NCBI GenBank assembly: GCA_018371275.1
Contig: JAHALF010000007.1
Span: 1 to 64,000 of the forward strand
Length of the DNA: 64,000 nucleotides
Reading direction: 5' to 3'
Source of the DNA: Clostridiales bacterium
GTDB taxonomy: Bacteria; Bacillota; Clostridia; Lachnospirales; CAG-274
Below the pieces are notes generated by a model. It was not told the DNA's origin and searched no databases. It saw only the letters and a list, made by a program, of their open reading frames with translations. Of the stretch, positions 8,702 to 17,830 are shown piece after piece; the stretch's first letter is position 1, and each line of letters starts with the position of its first letter. The position numbers and the translations under genes were made by a program.

Positions 8702-9583
8702 ATGAAAATAAGAGATGGTAAAACAAGATTATTTATATTGCTATTTATCTTACCAGCATTAATTATATATACAATGTTTCAAATAATACCATTATTTGGG
8801 GCAGTATATTTTTCTCTATCAGAATGGAATGGAATAGCAGGTTCAGCTATTGAGTTTGTAGGGTTTAAAAACTTTGCAAATATTTTTAAAGATGCTAATT
8901 TTATATTGTCTTTAAAAAATATGGCTAAAATGGTCATTTTTAGTGTACTATTTCATACACCAATAGCTCTTTTAATGGCAGTTGGTATATATAGTGCTAA
9001 AAGGGGTGGACGTTTGTTTAAGGCGATATATTTTGTACCAACAGTATTTCCTCTTACAGCAGTAGGGTTATTATGGTATTTTATATTTATGCCTAATGGC
9101 TCTTTAAACTCTCTTTTAGAGGTTGTAGGACTTAAAGATTTAGTAACACCTTGGTTAGTAAATGAAAAAACAGCTATGAATACGATTATATTTGTTAATA
9201 TATGGGCTGGTTTAGGTTATTATATGGTTATATTATTAGCAGGGCTTTCTACTATATCTAATGATGTGTATGAGGCAGCAGCTTTAGATGGTGTAAATCC
9301 AGTAACAAAATTTTTCTATATAACAGTACCACTTTTAAAGCCTATTATAAAGATGTGTATATTAATGGATATTATAGGTACAATAAAAGTATTTGATTTA
9401 GTATTTGTTATGACAGAAGGTGGACCAAACGGACTTACCAACTTGCCTACTACATTAATGTATCAAGAGGCATTTAAATATGATCACTATGGTACAGGTA
9501 GTGCTATAGGTATTATATTATTGATTATATGTTTAGTAGGCACATTATGTAGTGAGCTTTTAGGTTCTAAAAAAGAAAGTTAG
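8702..9583 (+). CDS. Sugar ABC transporter permease (UgpA/MsmF type)
   Basis: 293 residues with six predicted membrane helices, starting with FILLFILPALIIYTMFQIIPLF. The cytoplasmic EAA loop is visible as YEAAALDGVNPVTKFFYITVPLL (around residues 195-217), which contacts the ATPase. This is the first of two CUT1-type permeases; the second begins 11 bases after its stop. Preceded by AAAGGAGAAA. Confidence 0.92.
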   Translation: MKIRDGKTRLFILLFILPALIIYTMFQIIPLFGAVYFSLSEWNGIAGSAIEFVGFKNFANIFKDANFILSLKNMAKMVIFSVLFHTPIALLMAVGIYSAKRGGRLFKAIYFVPTVFPLTAVGLLWYFIFMPNGSLNSLLEVVGLKDLVTPWLVNEKTAMNTIIFVNIWAGLGYYMVILLAGLSTISNDVYEAAALDGVNPVTKFFYITVPLLKPIIKMCILMDIIGTIKVFDLVFVMTEGGPNGLTNLPTTLMYQEAFKYDHYGTGSAIGIILLIICLVGTLCSELLGSKKES

Positions 9584-9594
9584 GAGGGTATATT

Positions 9595-10428
9595 ATGAAA
9601 AATAAAAAGCTTAATTTAGCTACTATAATACAATATATATTTTTAATAGCTATGGCAATGATGTTTATTATGCCCTTACTATTTACTTTAGTATCTTCTT
9701 TAAAAGATAATAGAGAGATATTTGGATCTCCTTTTGCATTACCAGAAACATACAGATTTGAAAATTATGTTGTAGCTTGGAAAGAAGCGAATATGAGTAA
9801 ATACTTTTTTAATAGCATATTTATATCAATATCTACGATTGTAGTATTAGCTATCGTTTCATCTATGGCAGCATTTATTATTGCTAGGTTTAATTTTAAG
9901 TTAAATAAAATAATTTTTGTATTTTTTTTAATTGGTATGATGATACCTATGCATACAATTTTAGTGCCTATAACTTATATTATAGGCAGTTTAAACTTAA
10001 AAAATAATTTATTTATTTTAATACTTTTATATGTTGGATTTTCTATACCTTTTAGTGTAATGGTTTTAACAAATTTTATGAGAGGTATAAATCAATCTTT
10101 GGAAGAGGCAGCAACAATAGATGGCGCAAATTATATGCAAATATATAGACATGTTGCATTACCACTTACTGTACCAGCAATATCTACAATATCTATATTT
10201 AACTTTTTAAGTGCTTGGAACAATGTTTTATTTCCATTATTATTTATTAATGATGCAAAATTAAAACCAATATCTTTAGGACTTTTAAATTTTAATGGTG
10301 AAAGAGGTTCACAATATGGTCCTTTAATGGCTGCTATTGCCATTACTGTATTTATACCTCTTGTTATATATTTATTATTCCAAGAAAAGATAGAGGGTGG
10401 GCTTGCAGCAGGTTCTGTAAAAGAGTAA
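9595..10428 (+). CDS. Sugar ABC transporter permease (UgpE/MsmG type)
   Basis: 277 residues with six predicted membrane helices. The EAA loop reads LEEAATIDGANYMQIYRHVALPL (about residues 168-190). It pairs with the preceding permease to form the membrane channel. No ATPase gene follows: the next features are a terminator and an unrelated gene, so a shared MsmK/UgpC-type ATPase elsewhere on the chromosome is expected, as is common for CUT1 transporters in Firmicutes. Confidence 0.92.
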   Translation: MKNKKLNLATIIQYIFLIAMAMMFIMPLLFTLVSSLKDNREIFGSPFALPETYRFENYVVAWKEANMSKYFFNSIFISISTIVVLAIVSSMAAFIIARFNFKLNKIIFVFFLIGMMIPMHTILVPITYIIGSLNLKNNLFILILLYVGFSIPFSVMVLTNFMRGINQSLEEAATIDGANYMQIYRHVALPLTVPAISTISIFNFLSAWNNVLFPLLFINDAKLKPISLGLLNFNGERGSQYGPLMAAIAITVFIPLVIYLLFQEKIEGGLAAGSVKE

Positions 10429-10548
10429 TTATTTTATAAAAATAACTAAAAATCTAGTTAAAAAATTATTAAAATTAATGATTTTTTAATTAAATAGTTA
10501 AAAGTGATTGATTAAAAAAGACTTTCTATTTATAATAAATTAAGGTTA

Positions 10549-10579
10549 AAAAATGCCTCTTTTGAAAAGAGGTATTTTT
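10549..10579 (+). terminator. Intrinsic terminator
   Basis: A stem with TGCCTCTTTT pairing with AAAAGAGGTA, flanked by an A-run and followed by six T. It lies between the transporter genes and the next gene, at the end of an apparently empty gap of about 185 bases. Confidence 0.75.
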
Positions 10580-10613
10580 TAAAACTAATAGTAGATAGAG
10601 GAGTAGTAATATT

Positions 10614-11474
10614 ATGAAAAATATTAACGTTAAAAATATATGTTTTTTAGTTTTACTTAATATAGTTGGGACATTTAGCTACGCAGTAGGTATAAATTGT
10701 TTTGCAGCACCTCATAATATAGCCCCTGGTGGTGCTAGTGGTATTGCTATATTGGTAAATTATTTATTTAAGTTTCCTATTGGTACATTTGTATTTGTGT
10801 TTAATGTACCACTTTTAATATGGATACTTATTAAAAAATATTTTCCTAAATCTTTCGTTTTTAAAACTCTTGCTACGACTGCATTACTTTCTTTTATAAC
10901 AGACTATGTTGTTGTATACATACCTGTTTATAAAGGAGATGCTCTTTTAGCATCTATGTTTGGTGGGTCTCTTATGGGTATAGGACTTGCATTAGTACAT
11001 TTAGGAGCATCTAATACAGGAGGTATATCTCTATTAGGGGTTATTGTACAAAAAATTAAGCCTAAGTTTCCAGTAGGTGGGCTTATATCTAGCCTTAATA
11101 TAGCAGTTGTTATAGCCTCTGGATTTATATATAAAAATATAGAAAGCCTTTTATATGCTGTTGTTACCGTTTATATATCTGGTATGTTTATGGATAAAAT
11201 GCTTGAGCAAATATCTAAGAAAAACCTTATTTTTATTATGTCTGAATGTACAGATAATGTAAGAAAAGCTTTAGTGGATGCACATAAGTCTATTACTATA
11301 TTAAAAGGTGAAGGTGGATATTCTAGTAAGATGCAGAGAGTTTTAATATGTGTAGCAACAAGAGATGATTGTGTTCAAATAGAAAAAATGATAAAATCTT
11401 TAGATGACAAAGCTCTTATTATTATAACAGAAACTAAAAAGGTTGAGGGTAAAGGATTTAAACATATAATATAA
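10614..11474 (+). CDS. YitT family membrane protein
   Basis: 286 residues. Five or six membrane helices occupy residues 1-210, beginning with the family signature GINCFAAPHNIAPGGASGIA, followed by a C-terminal cytoplasmic domain of about 80 residues of DUF2179 type (ILKGEGGYSSKMQRVLICVATR). The family is widespread in Firmicutes and its transport or signalling role is not established. Single gene between two terminators, with a GAGGAG site eight bases before ATG. Confidence 0.88.
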   Translation: MKNINVKNICFLVLLNIVGTFSYAVGINCFAAPHNIAPGGASGIAILVNYLFKFPIGTFVFVFNVPLLIWILIKKYFPKSFVFKTLATTALLSFITDYVVVYIPVYKGDALLASMFGGSLMGIGLALVHLGASNTGGISLLGVIVQKIKPKFPVGGLISSLNIAVVIASGFIYKNIESLLYAVVTVYISGMFMDKMLEQISKKNLIFIMSECTDNVRKALVDAHKSITILKGEGGYSSKMQRVLICVATRDDCVQIEKMIKSLDDKALIIITETKKVEGKGFKHII

Positions 11475-11492
11475 TATTTTTATAAAGTATTT

Positions 11493-11523
11493 AAAACTTC
11501 AATTATAAAATAATTGAGGTTTT
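11493..11523 (+). terminator. Intrinsic terminator after yitT-like gene
   Basis: AACTTCAATTA pairs fully with TAATTGAGGTT (one G-U), loop of five, then seven T. Confidence 0.75.
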
Positions 11524-11595
11524 TTTGTATAGTATATTAAATAAAATAGTTTATTTTTTTAATGAGTTTGTGTTATAATAATAAAGGTGATTATT

Positions 11596-12225
11596 TTGAT
11601 TATAACAAAAATAGAAAAACAAAAAAATAATAATAAAAGATATTCTATATTTATAGATAACGAATTTGCCTTTGGTATAGATGAAATAGATTTATTATAT
11701 TATAAGCTTAAAGAAAATGAGCCTTTAGATAATGAAAAATATGAATATATATTAAATAAGTTACTTTTAAAAAGGGCAAAAGATAAGGCGTTAAAATATT
11801 TAGGTTATAAAATGCGTTCTAAAAATCAAGTTATAAAAAAGTTACAAGAATATGAGTTTCCATCTAATGTTATAAATAAAGTAATAAAAGTTTTAGAAAA
11901 ATATAATTATATAAATGATGAAGATTTTGCTAAAGCATTTATAAAAGATAAACTAAACTTAAAAGGACACGGTGTCTTTAAAATAAGTTATGATTTAAAA
12001 ATGCTTGGTGTAGATGAAGAAATTTTTAAAAAATATTTATATGATGATGAATTTATAAATGAAGAGGAAAAGGCAAAGGATTTATTATTAAAAAAATTAG
12101 GAAATAAAAATATAGAAGATTTAGATTATAAAGAAAAGCAAAAAATATATGCTTATTTAGCTAGACGTGGGTTTTCTTATGATAGTATAAAAAAAGCATT
12201 TAACGGTTTATTGGAGGATTATTAA
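11596..12225 (+). CDS. recX: Regulatory protein RecX
   Basis: About 209 residues. The start is chosen as TTG at 11596 because AAAGGTGAT (11584-11592) is correctly placed for it; an upstream in-frame GTG overlaps the binding site. The sequence shows the RecX pattern of repeated three-helix units: LKYLGYKMRSKNQVIKKLQEYEF, then YINDEDFAKAFIKDKLNLKGHG, then IYAYLARRGFSYDSIKKAF. RecX binds RecA filaments and modulates strand exchange. The following TPR gene starts three bases after the stop and is probably co-transcribed. recA is not in the window. Confidence 0.9.
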   Translation: MIITKIEKQKNNNKRYSIFIDNEFAFGIDEIDLLYYKLKENEPLDNEKYEYILNKLLLKRAKDKALKYLGYKMRSKNQVIKKLQEYEFPSNVINKVIKVLEKYNYINDEDFAKAFIKDKLNLKGHGVFKISYDLKMLGVDEEIFKKYLYDDEFINEEEKAKDLLLKKLGNKNIEDLDYKEKQKIYAYLARRGFSYDSIKKAFNGLLEDY

Positions 12226-12227
12226 AT

Positions 12228-13748
12228 ATGAATAATAAAAATAAAAGGTCAGATATTAGAAAAGACTTTTTAAAAGACTTTGAAGAAAAAGATTATTTTT
12301 CTTGTTATGAAAAATTAGAAAGTATTATAAAATTATATGACCAAGAAGAAAAAGACAATATAGAATATTGTACAGATTTATATAATATTGCATATATACA
12401 GCAGGCTTTAGGAAAATATAGCATAGCTATAAAATATTATAAAATAGTATTAAAAGTATTAGCAAAACGAGAATATAATGTAAGTAGTAAAGAAGGAATA
12501 GAAATAATAAAATTTATTATAGAGGTAGAAAATAGTTTAGGTGTTTGCTATACTAAAAGTGCTATAAAGCAAAATTTATCTATAAATTGTTTTGAAAGAG
12601 CTTTATCTATGGCTAAAAAATATTTAAAAGATGAAGAAGGAGAAATTTTAGTTAATATATTACATAATATAGGATGTTCATATTATGATTTAGGAAGATA
12701 TGAAGATGCTATATATCACTTTTTAGAAGAACTTTCATATAGAAAAAATAAAGATATAGATTTTGTAGATAATCTAAACTTCTTAGGTTATAGTTATCAA
12801 GAGCTTAAGAAATATGATGATGCTATAGTATATTTTAATCAAGCTCTAGATATTATAAAAGGTATGCTTGGTATAAATTCAGAAGAATATATGATTAATA
12901 CATATTATATATCTTCTGTTTATTCTAAAATGGAGCAGTATGATTTAGCTATAAAAAGCTATCAAAGCGCTTGTTCTCTTATAGAACAAAGATTAGGAGA
13001 TAAACATCCTTATCTTGCAGAAGCTTTATCTAAGCTTGCAGAAAATTATTTAAAAATTGATAAATCAGAAGATGCTTTAAAAATACAGCTAAAATCTTTA
13101 AATATTATTAAAGAAACTGTTGGAGAAAAGCATATGTTTTATGCAAGCGCTTTAAAAAGAGTTGGAGATATATATTATATATTAGAAGACTTTGAAAAAT
13201 GTCTATTTTATTATGAAAATGAAAATAAAATAAAAGAAGATGTTATAGGTATTTATAATGAAGAGTATGTAACTTCTTTATTAAATCTTATAAATATATT
13301 TATAAAAAATAATAGTATAGAAAAGGAAAAAGAGGCTAAAGATAAACTATTAAAAATGGTAGATTTTGACTTGCCAAAAAAATCTTATGAAAGAGCAATA
13401 CTTATTTTATGTAAAATTTATATACATAATAATTTAGTAAATAGTTTATATGATATTTATGATTATTATAAAAGTGTAAATGAGCTAGATACTTTTGATG
13501 ATATGATTAAAAAAGCTAAAGAAATAGATGAAGATATAATAAATAAAGATAAAAAATTAAATGCTATATTTAATAGTTATCAAGAAGAAGAAATATATGA
13601 TGATTATATAGAAGAAGATTTTAAAGAGGATATATTTGATGGTATAAAAAACCTTTTTGATGGATTAAAAAATGAAATAGACAAAATAGAAAATAAAAAA
13701 GAGATAAATGAAGAAGACAATAATTCAGAGGATGATAGTAATATCTAA
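12228..13748 (+). CDS. Tetratricopeptide-repeat protein
   Basis: 506 residues without signal peptide or membrane segment. From about residue 45 to 360 it is built of TPR helices; clear examples are LHNIGCSYYDLGRYEDAIYH, FLGYSYQELKKYDDAIVYF and ALSKLAENYLKIDKSEDAL. The longer spacing and the GDKHPYLAEAL phrase resemble the TPR_12 subclass found in signalling and scaffold proteins. The C-terminal 60 residues are very acidic and low in complexity. It probably binds other proteins; no partner can be named. The GGAGG site is inside the end of recX. Confidence 0.8.
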   Translation: MNNKNKRSDIRKDFLKDFEEKDYFSCYEKLESIIKLYDQEEKDNIEYCTDLYNIAYIQQALGKYSIAIKYYKIVLKVLAKREYNVSSKEGIEIIKFIIEVENSLGVCYTKSAIKQNLSINCFERALSMAKKYLKDEEGEILVNILHNIGCSYYDLGRYEDAIYHFLEELSYRKNKDIDFVDNLNFLGYSYQELKKYDDAIVYFNQALDIIKGMLGINSEEYMINTYYISSVYSKMEQYDLAIKSYQSACSLIEQRLGDKHPYLAEALSKLAENYLKIDKSEDALKIQLKSLNIIKETVGEKHMFYASALKRVGDIYYILEDFEKCLFYYENENKIKEDVIGIYNEEYVTSLLNLINIFIKNNSIEKEKEAKDKLLKMVDFDLPKKSYERAILILCKIYIHNNLVNSLYDIYDYYKSVNELDTFDDMIKKAKEIDEDIINKDKKLNAIFNSYQEEEIYDDYIEEDFKEDIFDGIKNLFDGLKNEIDKIENKKEINEEDNNSEDDSNI

Positions 13749-13782
13749 AAATTGGATTAATATTTTTTATATTATTAACCAT

Positions 13783-13817
13783 AATAAAAGTATAGGTAAA
13801 TAACCTATACTTTTATT
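13783..13817 (+). terminator. Intrinsic terminator after the TPR gene
   Basis: A 15-bp stem (AATAAAAGTATAGGT and its complement) with a five-base loop and a T-run, 35 bases after the stop codon. Confidence 0.8.
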
Positions 13818-13853
13818 TTTTGTATTATTATAATAATAAAGGAGGAAATAGCT

Positions 13854-14018
13854 ATGAGAAAATCAACGACAGCAGGGTTAATAACAACAGGCATAGTAGG
13901 GGCAGTAGGATTAGCTTATGCTATGACAGATAGAAGAATGAGAAACAAAATGGCAAATGACGGCAAAAAAATGTTAGATAAAGCAGGAGATATGGTATCT
14001 AAAATGGATATATTTTAG
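13854..14018 (+). CDS. Small one-helix membrane protein (54 residues)
   Basis: Reads from ATG at 13854 to TAG at 14016-14018. A perfect AAAGGAGGAAA site lies nine bases upstream, and terminators bound it on both sides, so it is very likely real. The protein starts MRKSTTAGLITTG, has one hydrophobic Gly/Ala-rich helix (about residues 8-24) and a basic, amphipathic tail (RRMRNKMANDGKKMLDKAG). It resembles small YtxH-like envelope proteins by layout only; function unknown. Confidence 0.75.
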   Translation: MRKSTTAGLITTGIVGAVGLAYAMTDRRMRNKMANDGKKMLDKAGDMVSKMDIF

Positions 14019-14039
14019 TAGCTAGTTAATCCTATTTAA

Positions 14040-14086
14040 AAAAAATAAGCCTAAATATAAATTTTTTATATTTAGGCTTATTTTTT
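14040..14086. terminator. Bidirectional intrinsic terminator
   Basis: A long perfect stem (AATAAGCCTAAATATA and its complement) with A-runs and T-runs on both sides, serving the 54-residue gene on the plus strand and the convergent binding-protein gene on the minus strand. Confidence 0.85.
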
Positions 14087-14096
14087 TTATTTTTTA

Positions 14097-14972
14097 TTAT
14101 TCTACCATATTATTTACTATTTCATTAGCTTCTATAACATATTTATCTATTAAGCCTTCGTCTTGTAATCTTTTAATAGTAGAGTTAATTTGGTCAACAA
14201 GGTCTTGGTTACCTTTTTTAATAGCAATAGCAGAACCACCAGTTTCATCTATAACTTTGGCGTCAGATAGAACAAGCTCTGGATATTGTTTAACATAACC
14301 CTCTGCAACAGGTAATTCTACAATAGCAGCATCTATATTACCAGATTTAAGCTCTAAAATAATATTAGGTAGTTTAACTAAAGATACAACTTTAGAATTA
14401 GGTAATTGTTCTAGAGCTATTTTTTCTTGAACAGAGCCTTTTTGAACACCAATTTTTTTACCAGCAAGACTTTCTAAAGTATTTAAGCTATCTTTATTTT
14501 TAGCAGAAACCATAATACCTTGTTCTGCAAGATAGTATATTTCAGAAAAATCAACAGCTTTAATTCTTTCTTCATCAGGTGTCATACCAGCCATAACCAT
14601 ATCAGCTTTATCAGCATTTAAGGATACTAAAAGCCCATTAAAGTCTAATTCTAATACACGAAGATTTACACCCATATCTTTAGCTATTTCTTCAGCAATA
14701 TTTATATCAAAACCTACAATTTTTTCTTTGCCATTTTCCATTATTTTAAATTCATAAGGTGGATAGTCAGGAGATGTAGCCATAACTAATTCACCTTTTT
14801 CTTTAATTTTAGCAACAACACCATTATTATCAGCTTGGCTATTATTTTCTGAAGATTCAGAAGAACTTTCTGATGTAGATTCAGAATTGTTGTTAGCGTT
14901 TTGAGAGTTACCACAAGCCACTAAAGATAAAGATAATGTAGCTGCAATAACTAAAGAAAGCAATTTTTTCAT
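14097..14972 (-). CDS. Amino-acid ABC transporter substrate-binding lipoprotein
   Basis: About 291 residues from ATG at 14972, chosen because AGGAG lies eight bases upstream; an in-frame GTG three codons earlier overlaps the spacer. The lipobox is LVAC (Cys20), followed by a Ser/Asn/Glu linker. The mature domain is of the polar amino-acid binding family (SBP_bac_3): GELVMATSPDYPPYEF, VGFDINIAEEIAKDMG, DMVMAGMTPDEERIKAVDFS. It stands alone, with no permease or ATPase beside it. A similar protein is encoded at 42972-43835 next to its permease and ATPase, so this one may share that transporter. Confidence 0.9.
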   Translation of the reverse strand: MKKLLSLVIAATLSLSLVACGNSQNANNNSESTSESSSESSENNSQADNNGVVAKIKEKGELVMATSPDYPPYEFKIMENGKEKIVGFDINIAEEIAKDMGVNLRVLELDFNGLLVSLNADKADMVMAGMTPDEERIKAVDFSEIYYLAEQGIMVSAKNKDSLNTLESLAGKKIGVQKGSVQEKIALEQLPNSKVVSLVKLPNIILELKSGNIDAAIVELPVAEGYVKQYPELVLSDAKVIDETGGSAIAIKKGNQDLVDQINSTIKRLQDEGLIDKYVIEANEIVNNMVE

Positions 14973-15067
14973 TTTATTCACTCCTAGTTAAAAAGTTTTT
15001 AATTTAATTATACTACAAAAAAATAAAAAATCAAGATATTTATTAATAAATATAAAAAAAAATGAAT

Positions 15068-15110
15068 AAAAATAAAAGGCTGTAAAACTGACTTACAACC
15101 TTTTATTTTT
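15068..15110 (-). terminator. Intrinsic terminator of the ATP synthase operon
   Basis: On the minus strand, AAAAATAAAAGGTTGTAA pairs with TTACAGCCTTTTATTTTT (one G-U), directly after the atpC stop codon. Confidence 0.8.
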
Positions 15111-15114
15111 ATAT

Positions 15115-15516
15115 TTATCTTTTGCTATTAATCCTTAAATTAGCACGTTTTAAAGCAAGTTCAGCTCTTAAAAAGTCTATGTTAGCATCTTTACTATTAA
15201 GTCTTTCTTCAGCTCTTTTTTTAGCATCTTCAGCTCTTTTAATATCTATATCATCTAACCATTCAGCAGAGTCTGTAATGATAGTGATAACATCTGGTTG
15301 AACATCTACAAATCCACCAAAAAGAGTAGATATAAGCTCTTTTTCACCATTTTTAATTTTTAAAAGACCATAGCCAAGAGTTGTTGTAAGGGGTTGATGT
15401 CCTTTTAAAACACCAATATCCCCGCTTGTACCACGCATAATAACCATATCTGCATTATCATTATAGAGCTCCTTAGAAGGAGTAACTATACGCAGACGTA
15501 TTTTTGCTTCTGCCAT
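15115..15516 (-). CDS. atpC: ATP synthase epsilon subunit
   Basis: About 133 residues from the ATG at 15516 (MAEAKIRLRIVTPSKELY); the ORF extends four codons farther but the AAAGGA site abuts that earlier ATG, leaving correct spacing only for the second. The N-terminal beta-sandwich has GTSGDIGVLKGHQPLTT, and the C-terminal helical hairpin (KRAEDAKKRAEERL) is present, so it could act as the ratchet and inhibitor of the F1 motor. Last gene of the operon, 27 bases after atpD. Confidence 0.95.
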   Translation of the reverse strand: MAEAKIRLRIVTPSKELYNDNADMVIMRGTSGDIGVLKGHQPLTTTLGYGLLKIKNGEKELISTLFGGFVDVQPDVITIITDSAEWLDDIDIKRAEDAKKRAEERLNSKDANIDFLRAELALKRANLRINSKR

Positions 15517-15542
15517 ATTAGCAACCATTCCTTTCGCTAATA

Positions 15543-16934
15543 TTATTTCTTAAATTTTGCTATAACATCTTCAATAGGACCAGCATTTAAGAAATAGCTT
15601 TCAGGTATATCGTCGTGTTTACCTTCAAGAATTTCTTTAAATCCACGAACAGTTTCAGCAACAGGAACATATTTACCATCATTACCAGTAAATTTCTCAG
15701 CAACGAAGAAAGGTTGAGAAAGGAAACGTTGGATTTTTCTTGCTCTGTTAACAGTAAGTTTATCTTCTTCAGAAAGCTCGTCCATACCAAGAATAGAAAT
15801 AATATCTTGTAACTCTTTATATCTTTGAAGAATAGATTGTACGCTTCTAGCTACTTCATAATGCTCTTGACCAACAATCATAGGGTCTAATATACGAGAA
15901 CCAGATTCAAGAGGGTCGATAGCAGGGTATATACCAAGCTCAACTATAGCTCTTGATAAAACTGTTGTTGCATCTAAGTGAGCAAATGTTGTAGCAGGAG
16001 CAGGGTCAGTTAAGTCATCGGCTGGAACATATACAGCTTGAACAGATGTAATAGAACCAGTTTTAGTAGATGTAATACGTTCTTGTAATGTACCAACTTC
16101 TGTTGCAAGGGTTGGTTGGTAACCAACGGCACTAGGCATACGTCCTAAAAGGGCAGACACCTCAGAACCAGCTTGAACAAAACGGAAAATATTATCTACA
16201 AAGAGAAGAACGTCTTGATTTTCTTTATCTCTAAAATATTCAGCCATAGTAAGACCAGTAAGAGCAATTCTCATACGAGCTCCAGGGGGCTCGTTCATCT
16301 GACCAAACACAAGGCTAGTTTTGTTGATAACGCCAGATTCTTGCATTTCATAGTAAAGGTCATTACCTTCACGAGTACGCTCACCAACACCAGCAAAAAC
16401 AGAGAAACCACCGTGCTCTGTAGCAATGTTTCTAATAAGCTCCATAATAAGAACTGTTTTACCAACACCAGCACCACCAAAAAGACCGATTTTACCCCCT
16501 TTAGAATAAGGACAAAGAAGGTCAATAGCTTTAATACCAGTTTCTAAAAGCTCAGTAGCTGTTGCTTGTTCTGCAAAGCTAGGAGCACTTCTATGGATAG
16601 ACCATTTTTCTTTAACATCAACATCACCAGCTTCATCGATAGGATTACCAACAACGTTGAACATACGACCAAGAGTGCAAGAACCAACAGGTACAGATAT
16701 AGGTGCTCCTGTATCTACTGCGTCCATACCTCTAACAAGCCCATCAGTAGAGCTCATAGCGATACATTTAACCACGTCATCACCTAAGTGTTGAGCAACT
16801 TCTGCAACGATAGTTTCGCCGTTATGCTCAATCTCAATGGCATTATATAACGCTGGCATATTTTCGCTTGAAAATTTTATATCTAATACGGCACCGATAA
16901 TTTGTATTATCTTACCTACATTTTTTTCAGCCAA
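15543..16934 (-). CDS. atpD: ATP synthase beta subunit
   Basis: 463 residues, normal length. The Walker A loop GGAGVGKT, the catalytic Glu in GERTREGNDLYYEM and the DELSEED loop (ILGMDELSEEDKLTV) are all intact. It forms the catalytic sites of F1 on the cytoplasmic side. Located in the standard order between gamma and epsilon. Confidence 0.98.
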   Translation of the reverse strand: MAEKNVGKIIQIIGAVLDIKFSSENMPALYNAIEIEHNGETIVAEVAQHLGDDVVKCIAMSSTDGLVRGMDAVDTGAPISVPVGSCTLGRMFNVVGNPIDEAGDVDVKEKWSIHRSAPSFAEQATATELLETGIKAIDLLCPYSKGGKIGLFGGAGVGKTVLIMELIRNIATEHGGFSVFAGVGERTREGNDLYYEMQESGVINKTSLVFGQMNEPPGARMRIALTGLTMAEYFRDKENQDVLLFVDNIFRFVQAGSEVSALLGRMPSAVGYQPTLATEVGTLQERITSTKTGSITSVQAVYVPADDLTDPAPATTFAHLDATTVLSRAIVELGIYPAIDPLESGSRILDPMIVGQEHYEVARSVQSILQRYKELQDIISILGMDELSEEDKLTVNRARKIQRFLSQPFFVAEKFTGNDGKYVPVAETVRGFKEILEGKHDDIPESYFLNAGPIEDVIAKFKK

Positions 16935-16951
16935 AAGTTTCCACTCCTTTT

Positions 16952-17815
16952 CTAACTATAAATACCACTACCGCTAACTATTTCGGTAATTTCTTGTGTG
17001 ATAGCACTTTGTCTTGCTCTATTATAAATAAGATTTAAAGAAGCTATCATATCTTCAGCATTTTCAGTAGCAGAATCCATAGCAGTCATTCTAGCACCTA
17101 ACTCACATACTGTAGACTCTACCATAGCACCAAATATAACGGTATTAACATATTTAGGAATAACATATTCTAAAACAGATTCTTCGCTAGGCTCATATAT
17201 AGTAAGAGCACCAACCTTAGATTCTGTTTGTTCATCATTTTTAAAATCATCTACATCTAATGGAAAAAGTTTAATAAGTTTTGGTTCACTAGCAAGAGTG
17301 GAAATAAACTCTGTATAAGCTAAATAAACTTCATCTACTTCTCCAGATGTAAACATATTTAGTGCCAAACGTCCAATCTGTAAAGCATCTTCATATGTAG
17401 GATTTTCAGAAATATTTGTAAAAGCTTGTTTAACATTAGCACGGCTTTTAAAATATTCTTTACTTTTGCTCCCAATAGCTATTACTTTATCAGTTTCTTT
17501 ATTTTTAATAGCAGTCATAGCAATTTTGTTAACGTTTGTATTATAGCCACCACAAAGACCTCTATCACCTGTTATAACAATAACACCAGTAGATTTTACT
17601 TCTCTTTTATCAAGATAAGGGTGGCTTATATTACCAGAACCATTTACAATATTTGCTATAACTTTTCTAGTTTCATTAAAGAAAGGACGAGTATCTTCTA
17701 ACCTAGATTTAGCTTTGTTAAGCTTACTACTAGCAACAAGATACATAGCATTAGTTATTTGCTGGGTGCTATTGACACTTTTAATTCTGCGTTTAATATC
17801 ACGCATTGATGCCAT
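16952..17815 (-). CDS. atpG: ATP synthase gamma subunit
   Basis: 287 residues. Opens with MASMRDIKRRIKSVNSTQQI and ends with the family block NLIYNRARQSAITQEITEIVSGSG; the central GDRGLCGGYNTNV motif is present. It is the rotating shaft of F1 that couples the c-ring to the catalytic hexamer. Confidence 0.97.
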   Translation of the reverse strand: MASMRDIKRRIKSVNSTQQITNAMYLVASSKLNKAKSRLEDTRPFFNETRKVIANIVNGSGNISHPYLDKREVKSTGVIVITGDRGLCGGYNTNVNKIAMTAIKNKETDKVIAIGSKSKEYFKSRANVKQAFTNISENPTYEDALQIGRLALNMFTSGEVDEVYLAYTEFISTLASEPKLIKLFPLDVDDFKNDEQTESKVGALTIYEPSEESVLEYVIPKYVNTVIFGAMVESTVCELGARMTAMDSATENAEDMIASLNLIYNRARQSAITQEITEIVSGSGIYS

Positions 17816-17830
17816 TATATCACCTCTTTA

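Noticed and set aside
10619..10632. TTAACGTTAA-like sequence at the start of the yitT-like gene
   Set aside because: Resembles the 7306 palindrome but lies within the first codons of a gene and is shorter, so probably chance in AT-rich DNA.
14097..14972. Orphan binding protein considered as part of the ATP synthase operon
   Set aside because: A terminator (15068-15110) separates it from atpC, and it has its own ribosome binding site and gap.
16173..16547. 124-residue open frame on the plus strand inside atpD
   Set aside because: Antisense to the highly conserved beta-subunit coding sequence, Lys/Thr/Asn-rich by mirror of the codons, with no ribosome binding site.
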